The notes under the pieces: generated by a model
Told to the model about the DNA's origin: nothing
The model's input: only the letters and a program-made list of their open reading frames with translations
Databases searched by the model: none
Source: Phocaeicola_A sp964580305
GTDB lineage: Bacteria; Bacteroidota; Bacteroidia; Bacteroidales; Bacteroidaceae
Assembly (NCBI GenBank): GCA_964580305.1
Contig: CAZOKL010000043.1
Coordinates: forward strand, 1-17,558
Reading direction: 5' to 3'
Length of the DNA stretch: 17,558 nt
In this document: positions 6,701-12,479 of the stretch, piece by piece
How positions within the stretch are numbered: position 1 is the stretch's first letter
Layout of the letters: each line of letters opens with the position of its first letter
Made by a program: the position numbers and the translations under genes

Positions 6701-8078
6701 CCATCCAAAGCCTGTCATTGCGGTCGATGCAAAGGCTGGTGACACGGTTCTCATTATTATAAAGGTCGGAAGGGTCGGGTGAGATGAGTTTGAAATGGTT
6801 GCTCTTGAAAGTCAACTTCAGTACACCCTTATTTCCCTTACCCAACCAGAGATTGCGCTGCTTGTCGACGTAGAGATTCGAGGGTTCGGTGAAGTCGGGC
6901 ATGTTCTGGGCAGAAGGCAGGATGAGGGGGAAGAGTTCGTGATTTTCCAAGTCATAGTAGTTAAGCGCCTTGTTGGGAGCATAGAACCAGATGCGCTTGT
7001 TGCGGTCTTCAAAGATGGAGATTTTGTCGTGCGCCACAATGGTCTGCCGATGGCGGTCAAGAAGATGAAACTTGCGCTGGCTGTCTTTGCCAATCTCCAG
7101 ACACGTGATGACGGAGTTGTCCAGATAGGTCACCCAGATGTTCTTGTCCTGATCCACATAGCAGTCGCCTATGCGGTTGCTCTCCAGCTTGTAGGGTGCC
7201 GGCTGGGTGGCAGCATATTGCCTCACGGCTCCGGTCTCTATGTCGTGCAGAAAGAAACCGTCACTTTCTGTCATGTAGATGGACTTCTCATCCGTGTAGG
7301 CCTTGATGCGCACCACGTTGTCCTCCGTCGGAAGCTGTATCAGTGTGTGATAGCCCTCCTTGTTGTGATAAATATAGACCCGGCCGTGGTCTCCTCCAAC
7401 CTGAAACAGGTTCAGGCGCTTGCGCATGCTGAAATAGCGGGTGTCCGTGCCGAGAGGGTGCCGGGTCAGTTTCTTCACTTTGTGGTCATAGTCAAGGAGT
7501 TCTTTGTTGGTCAGTATCCACACGTGTCCTTCCCGGTCGTTGGAAATCATCACAATTTTCGTCGTGTCGTTTGGCGGATATTGCAAGACGCGTTCATAGT
7601 GAAGTGCCTCCTTTTCGTCATAATAGGCGCGTATGAGTTGCCGTTTCTTCAAATCAATCCAGATGTCGCCGTTGGATAAGAGTCTTACGGATTCCACCTG
7701 TCCGAGCGAGTCGGGAAGCTCCAGGAACTGGCGGGTGTAAGGGTTGAAGCGGAAACTCACGCGATTGTCGTTCATCAGCCAGATGTAGCGGTGGTTGTCC
7801 TCGTGAAGCGAAATGATGAGGTTGTTTCCTAACCCGAGGCTGTCGCTGCCCTCCAGACTGTAGTTGGTAAACCTCACACCATCGAAACGACTGAACCCGT
7901 TCGAGGTTGCAAACCACATATAGCCCTGCTTGTCCTGCATGGTGGCATTAACCGTCTGCTGAGGCAATCCGTTTGACGTGTTATATAATGTAGGAACATA
8001 CGTGCCCTGTGCCTCGCCCGGCAGCACGCAGACAAAGATAGTCAACCAAACAAACAACAATATTGATATATGTTTCAT
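3750..8078 (-). CDS. Hybrid two-component system sensor kinase/response regulator (HTCS), AraC-type output
   Basis: This 1442-residue regulator spans the inner membrane and combines sensing and transcription control. A signal peptide covers 1-24 (cleavage after EAQ). The periplasmic part, about 25-780, is two-bladed-propeller type with many W-GT/G-L-x-F repeats (for example NIWIGTEESGLF). A Y_Y_Y domain lies at about 800-880 and one membrane helix at 890-912. HisKA carries phospho-acceptor H937 in VHEMRTP; HATPase_c follows with N box NLLSNAFKYSP, D1082-QGYG and STGIGLSL. The receiver has acidic D1193 and phospho-acceptor D1235 in ISDVCMP; the AraC-type HTH ends the protein at about 1350-1440. 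The start at 8078 is chosen because the signal peptide begins there; the frame runs 20 codons further upstream. Family members sense glycan breakdown products. The divergent pectate lyase points to a pectic oligosaccharide as signal, which is inference. Confidence 0.95.
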   Translation of the reverse strand: MKHISILLFVWLTIFVCVLPGEAQGTYVPTLYNTSNGLPQQTVNATMQDKQGYMWFATSNGFSRFDGVRFTNYSLEGSDSLGLGNNLIISLHEDNHRYIWLMNDNRVSFRFNPYTRQFLELPDSLGQVESVRLLSNGDIWIDLKKRQLIRAYYDEKEALHYERVLQYPPNDTTKIVMISNDREGHVWILTNKELLDYDHKVKKLTRHPLGTDTRYFSMRKRLNLFQVGGDHGRVYIYHNKEGYHTLIQLPTEDNVVRIKAYTDEKSIYMTESDGFFLHDIETGAVRQYAATQPAPYKLESNRIGDCYVDQDKNIWVTYLDNSVITCLEIGKDSQRKFHLLDRHRQTIVAHDKISIFEDRNKRIWFYAPNKALNYYDLENHELFPLILPSAQNMPDFTEPSNLYVDKQRNLWLGKGNKGVLKLTFKSNHFKLISPDPSDLYNNENRVTSLCIDRNDRLWMGTRDSTIHIFDARTHRFLGYFSDRGVITPHKVCIGQANTIMEDYEGNIWIGTEESGLFKATPQGADRYALQHFTHRADNPYSLSDNHVSVVFEDRAHHIWVGTAEGGLNYVSRDSRGQVVFFHRGNRLKQYPATHHEVRGLCEDGQGYVWVVSRQGVLRFHPLMNAPESVVFENLHRLATGEETFNSNAVLRIFNDSRGTLYLATFGKGLYRADGQHFKNYTTHDGLPSDIIYTMQEDSTGHIWLATEVGLCKFDPEAETFDTFDSRFFPSDLVFSDDDAVGNGTDELFFATDRGFLAFHPSEIEKEVYKPNIVLTSFAVNDSPLTGKDGLAFRFDAGKTVTLEHDRNSFSLRFCALDMNFPDRVQYAFMLDGFDDWHYVGNDGKAVYTNIPTGTYTFRVRSTNSDGRWVDNERTLRIRVLPSFRETPVGITLFIALFLLAVFAAAAIMLKLYKLNQRVEMEQKLADVKTNFFTNIVHEMRTPFTLVVSPLENVLEQKDLSPKVRQNLEIMQTNVRRSIRLINQILDFQKIASDKMHLCVRRVELRSFFEQLLASFSGLARQEHTGLALQMEAPSLTVWADEEKLESVFFNLLSNAFKYSPRGKQIIVEVTEEADRVVVRVIDQGYGIPEDKQPHLFGRFESFLQKSASRMPSTGIGLSLMKELVELHHGHVTVSSKVGEGSVFTVELLKGNRHFAPETEFIVDDGDSTPPADAAPAAGFAAGDRRPLVLLVEDNTDLCRFLESTFAADYRVATATNGEEGFLQAVKHNPDLVISDVCMPVLSGTEMVKMLHSNPATSHIPVILLTGEASPDGEIESLNLGVEAYISKPFSSKVLQAQVSNILRRREQLHRSYQSQFTHPDAATPAKEQPDEALPSAEQEFVRRLTDLINEQLGSPELTVESLARQMNVSRSVLAKKTKALIGLSPVELIRDFRLRRAVALLEAGGRTITEVAFLTGFYDSHYFSKCFKQVYGVSPSDYCKKK

Positions 8079-8209
8079 GAGGCAACGCGCATATACGGTT
8101 TTTCGCTTCCTGCATGACCAAGCACGATTTTCACGCATGCCGCACCCGTCTGCGCGACTTCCGTTATGTCATAAAGAGAAAGCTCAACCAGACATCTTAT
8201 GTGTTTTCA

Positions 8210-8273
8210 ACACAAATCTACACTAAAAAAACACAAATCTACACCGACCACAGTCGATATTAATATATTTTTG
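8210..8273 (+). promoter_or_regulatory. Tandem operator and promoter of the pectate lyase gene
   Basis: The 14-mer ACACAAATCTACAC occurs exactly at 8210-8223 and 8231-8244, a 21-bp period (two helical turns) as expected for an AraC-type dimer binding direct repeats. The -7 element TATTTTTG follows at 8266-8273, 22 bp after the second box, with no recognisable -33 element, as for an activator-dependent promoter. The downstream box covers the place a -33 element would take. The adjacent HTCS is the obvious candidate regulator. Confidence 0.7.
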
Positions 8274-8297
8274 TATATGCAAAACATCCAACAACCT

Positions 8298-9392
8298 ATG
8301 AACATACGATTGATAACTTTCCTTGTGTGCCTGTTTCACTGGTTTTCCGTGACAGGCACGTATGCCCAAACAACCCCCAGCAACCTGTCGTGGGTCAAGA
8401 TGGCCGACAAGATGCCGACCGAATGGTATGGCAGCGATGAAGCCCGCAGCATCGCAGACCAACTGATTGTCCGTCAAATGGATAATGGGGGATGGCAGAA
8501 GAACATCCCCTACCAACATCTGCTCACCGACACAGAACTGGCCGAGGTGCAACGCACCGGAGTGGGCTCCACCATAGACAATGGCTCCACAACCACGGAG
8601 ATGCGTTTCCTGGCACGAGTCTACAGCCTCAGCGGAGACACGCGCTACAAAGAAGCTTTCATCAAAGGCCTACACTTCTTGTTCGAAGCTCAATATGACA
8701 ACGGCGGCTGGCCGCAGTTCTACCCTCCACGAGACGAAACGCACTATTCCACACACATTACTTATAACGACGATGCCATGGTGAACGTGCTCTTCCTGCT
8801 ACAAGGCGTGAGCGAGAACACGTCACCCTACGACGGGCTGCAACTCGACGACAGCCTGCGGGCGCAGGCAAGGGAGGCTTTCGACAAGGGCATCGACTGC
8901 ATTCTGAAGACCCAGATACGCGTTGACGGAGAACCCACCGTGTGGTGTGCACAACATGATGAAAAGACGTTGGCCCCTGCTCCGGCACGTGCCTATGAAC
9001 TGGAGTCGTTCAGCGGTGCAGAGTCTGCCCGCATCGTGAAACTACTCATGTCGCTGCCTCACCCTTCAGAGGAGGTCATCAAAGCAGTGAAGGGAGCGGT
9101 GAAGTGGTTTGAGGCCCATAAGGTGAAAGACATTGCCGTGCAACGCCTGCATGCCGGCACTCCCCAGCGCGATGCACGCGTCGTGCCTGCTCCGGGCAAT
9201 GTGTTGTGGGCACGCTTCTATGACCTGGACACCGGCCAGCCTTTCTTTTGCGACCGTGACGGCATCAAGCGCAACGACTTGTCTGAGGTGGGACAAGAAC
9301 GCCGGGGAGGATATTCCTGGTACACCGACGCGCCACAACATGTTCTCGATGCTTATCCGGAATGGCTGCAACGGGTGGAGAAAGGCGAGTAA
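8298..9392 (+). CDS. Secreted pectate lyase, polysaccharide lyase family 10
   Basis: This 364-residue enzyme should cleave homogalacturonan (de-esterified pectin) by beta-elimination, with calcium in known family members. A signal peptide spans 1-24 (cleavage after YAQ); no lipobox is seen, so it is probably periplasmic. PL10 (alpha/alpha) barrel blocks are present: VRQMDNGGWQKN (58-69), TTTEMRFLARVY (98-109), AQYDNGGWPQFYP (131-143), the acidic HITYNDDAM (153-161), VWCAQHDEKTLAPAPARAYE (215-234), and FYDLDTGQPFFCDRDG to RRGGYSWY (307-342). The start at 8298 is preferred to the in-frame ATG at 8277, because the latter lies at or before the expected transcription start. The gene is divergent from the HTCS, with the tandem operator between. 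No SusC/SusD pair is nearby. The exact catalytic residues were not assigned. Confidence 0.93.
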   Translation: MNIRLITFLVCLFHWFSVTGTYAQTTPSNLSWVKMADKMPTEWYGSDEARSIADQLIVRQMDNGGWQKNIPYQHLLTDTELAEVQRTGVGSTIDNGSTTTEMRFLARVYSLSGDTRYKEAFIKGLHFLFEAQYDNGGWPQFYPPRDETHYSTHITYNDDAMVNVLFLLQGVSENTSPYDGLQLDDSLRAQAREAFDKGIDCILKTQIRVDGEPTVWCAQHDEKTLAPAPARAYELESFSGAESARIVKLLMSLPHPSEEVIKAVKGAVKWFEAHKVKDIAVQRLHAGTPQRDARVVPAPGNVLWARFYDLDTGQPFFCDRDGIKRNDLSEVGQERRGGYSWYTDAPQHVLDAYPEWLQRVEKGE

Positions 9393-9425
9393 AAAAGGCA
9401 TTTTATGTGAAAAAAGCACACTTTG

Positions 9426-9489
9426 CACCAAATTTACACAAGAGAAACACAAATCTACACAACAATAACACGCAAAAGAACTATCTTTG
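9426..9489 (+). promoter_or_regulatory. Second copy of the HTCS-type operator and promoter, facing a non-coding region
   Basis: An exact ACACAAATCTACAC at 9447-9460 is preceded 21 bp upstream by a degenerate copy (9426-9439, 10 of 14 positions, with CAAATTTACAC preserved). The -7 element TATCTTTG (9482-9489) again lies 22 bp after the last box. Box period and box-to-promoter distance match the lyase promoter to the base. It points away from the lyase into a stretch without a protein gene. Confidence 0.65.
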
Positions 9490-9495
9490 CAACGT

Positions 9496-9671
9496 GAAAA
9501 CAATAAAAGACATAAGCGAAAATACATTATATTAAGGATCAGTTATAACATTAAGCTTATATTTCTATCTAGGGATTCCGTTAAAACCGGAATTATTACT
9601 TATCCCTTTTAGGTGGGTGAAAAAGTAACAGTGCGCATGGGGCAGTGATGCCACGTGCGCATGTCTTTTTT
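9496..9671 (+). ncRNA. Candidate small RNA, about 175 nt, with own promoter and terminator
   Basis: The transcript would begin a few bases after the -7 element at 9482-9489 (start position estimated) and end at the T run 9666-9671. A central structure is visible: CTAGGGAT/ATCCCT pairing (9569-9576 with 9602-9607), or the alternative ATTCCG (9575-9580) with CGGAAT (9588-9593). The 5' half is AT-rich. The only reading frame is a 13-codon GTG frame (9494-9535) near the transcript start, which is not convincing. Promoter and terminator boundaries are also how Bacteroidales-1-type RNAs are delimited, so a known family is possible; I could not match it. The operator context suggests control by the neighbouring HTCS. 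Confidence 0.5.
9631..9671 (+). terminator. Terminator of the candidate small RNA
   Basis: TGCGCA (9632-9637) pairs with TGCGCA (9656-9661), extended by G-U and G-C pairs and by GGCA/TGCC (9641-9644 with 9649-9652) around the tetraloop GTGA. One G-A mismatch interrupts it. Six T residues follow. Confidence 0.75.
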
Positions 9672-9824
9672 CCCAAAACAGTTCAATCGTGCTTCACATT
9701 CTCTCTCTCACAATCGCAACCGCAACACTCCGGCGGCAGACTGCCCTCTGCGGGAATCCTCGTTTTTGAGCATATTTAACCCAAAGCGGCAACAGAGGGT
9801 GCTGGCAGATAGGCCGAATCGGAG

Positions 9825-9832
9825 TACTTTTG
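9825..9832 (+). promoter_or_regulatory. -7 promoter element directly before the exporter gene
   Basis: TACTTTTG fits TAnnTTTG, yet only four bases separate it from the ATG at 9837. If used, the message would be leaderless or nearly so. No -33 element was seen. The remaining sequence back to 9672 shows a few weak inverted repeats (for example CCCTCTG 9744-9750 with CAGAGGG 9793-9799) and nothing else I recognise. Confidence 0.45.
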
Positions 9833-9836
9833 CAAC

Positions 9837-11234
9837 ATGATGCAAAAATTCTCATTTGCCAGACTCATTCCTCTGCCACGACAATATTGGGCAGCCTTTG
9901 CCATCATGCTGGCCATCCTCATGTCGGTCATCAACGGAACCATCATCAACGTGGCGCTCCCCACGCTGTCGGCCGAGTTCGGCATCACCCCCTCTTCTTC
10001 CATCTGGATGGTCAATGCCTATCAGCTGGTGACGGCCGTGTCGCTGCTGTCGTTTGCCTCGCTGGGCGACCTTTACGGCTACAAGCGCATGTTCCTCACG
10101 GGCATTGCAGGGTTCACCGCCGGCTCGCTGCTGTGCGCGCTGGCCGGTTCGTTCTGGATGCTGGTCATCACGCGTGTCATCCAGGGGTTAGGGGCGGCCT
10201 GCATCATGAGCGTAAACACCGCCCTGCTCCGCCTCATTTATCCCCCCGAGCACCTGGGGCGGGGCATGGGGCTGAACGCAATGGTCGTAGCCGTGTCGGC
10301 CACGGCAGGCCCTTCGGTGGCAGGTGTCATCCTGACATTTGTCTCCTGGCACTGGCTGTTCCTCATCAACATCCCCTTTGCCATCGCCGCTTTCATCATC
10401 GGCTACAAGTTGCTTCCCGGCAATCCGCACAAGGACGGCACACACACGTTTGACAAGGTGAGCAGCGTGGCCAATGCCATAACGTTCGGCCTGCTCATTT
10501 ACTCGCTCGAGGGCATCGCCCATGACGCCAACCACGTGCTGATAGGCATCCAGGTGGCGGTGATGCTTGTCGTCGGCTACTTCTTTCTGCGCCGCCAGCT
10601 CCACATGGAGACTCCGCTCTTTCCCGTCGACCTGCTGCGCATCCCCATCTTCTCCATGTCGCTCTGCACCTCGGTGGCCTCGTTCACGGCGCAGATGCTG
10701 GCCCTCGTGTCACTTCCCTTCTTCCTGCAAGACGTGCTGGACTACTCGGTGGCTGACGTCGGGCTGATGCTCACGGCCTGGCCCGTAAGCACCATCCTCA
10801 TCGCCCCGTTTGCCGGACGTCTGGCCGACCGCTTCCACCCCGGACTGCTGTGCAGCATCGGCCTGCTGATGTTTGCTGCCGGACTGTTTGCGCTCTATCA
10901 GATTCCGCCTCACGCACCGGAGTGGGACATCATGTGGCGACTGGTGCTCTGCGGCTTAGGCTTCGGACTGTTTCAGACGCCAAATAACTTCACCATCGTG
11001 TCGTCGGCACCGCAACACCGCAGCGGAGGGGCCAGCGGCATGCTGGGCACGGCACGCCTGCTGGGGCAGACCCTGGGCACATCGCTCGTCGCCCTGCTGC
11101 TGCGCCTACACGTGCACGGCGATGCCGTGCAGCTCTGCCTGCTGATTGCCGGATGCTGTGCCCTAGCGGCTTCCGTGGTGAGCAGTGTGCGCATGTCGCA
11201 ACCGGCCCCCAACCGAAAGAATCATCATATATAA
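9837..11234 (+). CDS. MFS exporter, DHA2 (EmrB/QacA-like) family
   Basis: This 465-residue inner-membrane protein is predicted to have 12-14 transmembrane helices and to expel drugs or other small molecules by proton antiport. Family motifs are visible: TIINVALPTLS (35-45, motif D1 region), GDLYGYKR in the loop after helix 2 (77-84, motif A), RVIQGLGAA (113-121, motif B) and the antiporter motif C ATAGPSVAG (155-163). The second half repeats the motif A pattern as GRLADRF. N33 stands where many DHA2 members have aspartate. Two ATGs are adjacent (9837 and 9840) and either could serve. Only 20 bp separate its stop from the apbE start, so the two are probably one operon. The substrate cannot be inferred. 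Confidence 0.9.
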   Translation: MMQKFSFARLIPLPRQYWAAFAIMLAILMSVINGTIINVALPTLSAEFGITPSSSIWMVNAYQLVTAVSLLSFASLGDLYGYKRMFLTGIAGFTAGSLLCALAGSFWMLVITRVIQGLGAACIMSVNTALLRLIYPPEHLGRGMGLNAMVVAVSATAGPSVAGVILTFVSWHWLFLINIPFAIAAFIIGYKLLPGNPHKDGTHTFDKVSSVANAITFGLLIYSLEGIAHDANHVLIGIQVAVMLVVGYFFLRRQLHMETPLFPVDLLRIPIFSMSLCTSVASFTAQMLALVSLPFFLQDVLDYSVADVGLMLTAWPVSTILIAPFAGRLADRFHPGLLCSIGLLMFAAGLFALYQIPPHAPEWDIMWRLVLCGLGFGLFQTPNNFTIVSSAPQHRSGGASGMLGTARLLGQTLGTSLVALLLRLHVHGDAVQLCLLIAGCCALAASVVSSVRMSQPAPNRKNHHI

Positions 11235-11254
11235 TAAGGTATAAAGCACAGACC

Positions 11255-12256
11255 ATGACATTACAGACCAAACATCTTGCCACCCTCTGCTTCCTGCTGT
11301 TCGCGCTGGGAGCCTGCACGACGAAACGTTCCTATCACGTCACCGAGGGGCACACACACACCTATTACCGCATCACCTATCAGCACGACCGTCCGCTCGA
11401 CCGGGAGATTACCGACGAAATCCGCCGTTTCTACCACTCGCTCAATCCCTTCGACTCGCTCTCCATTGTGAGTGCCGTCAACACAAACCGCAACGTGGAG
11501 GTGGACTCCATCTTCATCCACGCCTTCCGCGTGGCGAAGGAAGTGTCGCACCAAACCGACGGCATGTTCGACATCACCTGTGCCCCGCTCATCAATGCAT
11601 GGGGCTTCGGTTTCAAAAACATGGGCGAGGTGACACCTGCGCTCATTGACAGCCTGAAGTCGTTCGTGGGATATGAAAAGGTGCGCATCGAGGGACGCCG
11701 CGTGGTGAAAGACGATCCGCGCGTGATGCTCAACTTCTCGGCCGTGGGCGACGGCTGCATCTGCGACCTCATTGCCCGAAAGCTCGACAGCCTGGGCATT
11801 GACAACTATCTTGTGGACATCGGTGGGGAGATGACGGCCAAGGGACTGAATCCCAAGGGCTTTCCCTGGCACATCGGCATCAACAAACCGGTGGACGACT
11901 CCACGCAGGTGAACAGCGAAATCCAGCAAATCATTGAACTGAGCGACCGCCGCGGCATTGCCACCTCGGGCGACTACCGCAACTTCTACGTGCACGACGG
12001 GCGGAAGTATGCCCACACCATCAACCCCAAGACGGGCTATCCCGCCGCAGCCGACATCCTGAGCGCCACCATCATGGCCCATGACTGCATTGTGGCCGAC
12101 GCCTATGCCACCTCGTGCATGGCACTGGGCCGCGAGGAGGCCAAGCGGCTCCTCGCCCGTCACCCCGAACTGGAATATTTCTTCATCTATGCCGACAGCA
12201 CGGGGGCGTTCCGCACGGAGTATTCTCCGGGCATGGAGAAGTATCTCGTGAAGTGA
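11255..12256 (+). CDS. apbE: FAD:protein FMN transferase (ApbE family), lipoprotein
   Basis: This 333-residue envelope enzyme attaches FMN from FAD to threonine in targets such as NqrB/NqrC or Rnf subunits. The signal ends in the lipobox ALGA-C21. ApbE blocks are present: MFDITCAPLINAWGFG (104-119), YLVDIGGE (185-192), GIATSGDYRN (234-243), HTINPKTGYP (254-263) and ADAYATSCMALG (281-292) with metal-ligand candidates D282 and T286. The start at 11255 is where the signal peptide begins; a longer frame overlaps the exporter gene. The usual A-K-G-Y segment reads VGDG at 164-167, so the conserved lysine is replaced by D166. No flavinylation target lies in the window, and the exporter upstream is not an obvious one. 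Confidence 0.9.
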   Translation: MTLQTKHLATLCFLLFALGACTTKRSYHVTEGHTHTYYRITYQHDRPLDREITDEIRRFYHSLNPFDSLSIVSAVNTNRNVEVDSIFIHAFRVAKEVSHQTDGMFDITCAPLINAWGFGFKNMGEVTPALIDSLKSFVGYEKVRIEGRRVVKDDPRVMLNFSAVGDGCICDLIARKLDSLGIDNYLVDIGGEMTAKGLNPKGFPWHIGINKPVDDSTQVNSEIQQIIELSDRRGIATSGDYRNFYVHDGRKYAHTINPKTGYPAAADILSATIMAHDCIVADAYATSCMALGREEAKRLLARHPELEYFFIYADSTGAFRTEYSPGMEKYLVK

Positions 12257-12317
12257 CTCCCCGACACGGCATCACACCGGAGCAAACGCCCGCCGACCAC
12301 GCCTTAGACCCGGCCCG

Positions 12318-12383
12318 CGGGCGGCCTCCTTTCCGCTCCTGCACGGTCTCCTTTCCGCTCACGGGCGGAAAGGAGACCGCCCG
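12318..12383 (+). repeat. GC-rich repeat with two left arms competing for one right arm
   Basis: The right arm 12366-12383 can pair with 12318-12335 at 17 of 18 positions, or through CGGTCTCCTTTCCG (12344-12357) at 14 of 14. The two left arms are 22 bp apart and mutually exclusive as partners. A related, reverse-oriented block lies at 3626-3668. Confidence 0.65.
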
Positions 12384-12388
12384 TTTTT
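12345..12388 (+). terminator. Terminator of the exporter-apbE unit
   Basis: GGTCTCCTTTCCG (12345-12357) pairs perfectly with CGGAAAGGAGACC (12366-12378) around an 8-nt loop, followed shortly by five T residues (12384-12388). It is about 90 bp after the apbE stop. Confidence 0.75.
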
Positions 12389-12432
12389 CACTAATGCACG
12401 TTAAGACATGACGCCAAGTGCACGATTTTGTG

Positions 12433-12440
12433 TAACTTTG
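12433..12440 (+). promoter_or_regulatory. -7 promoter element of gpmI
   Basis: TAACTTTG is a good match to TAnnTTTG and lies 39 bp before the ATG at 12480. The leader is A-rich and has no SD site. Confidence 0.65.
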
Positions 12441-12479
12441 CGCCGTCAATGCAGAACATTTTAAAAAAACACATATATT

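Noticed and set aside
8210..8244. The ACACAAATCTACAC copies as transposon ends or target-site duplications
   Set aside because: They are direct repeats with helical phasing next to -7 elements, no transposase lies between the outer copies, and the gene between them is an intact lyase with its regulator adjacent.
11261..12163. A 300-codon minus-strand frame across apbE
   Set aside because: It is a shadow of apbE, whose lipobox and motifs are clear on the plus strand.
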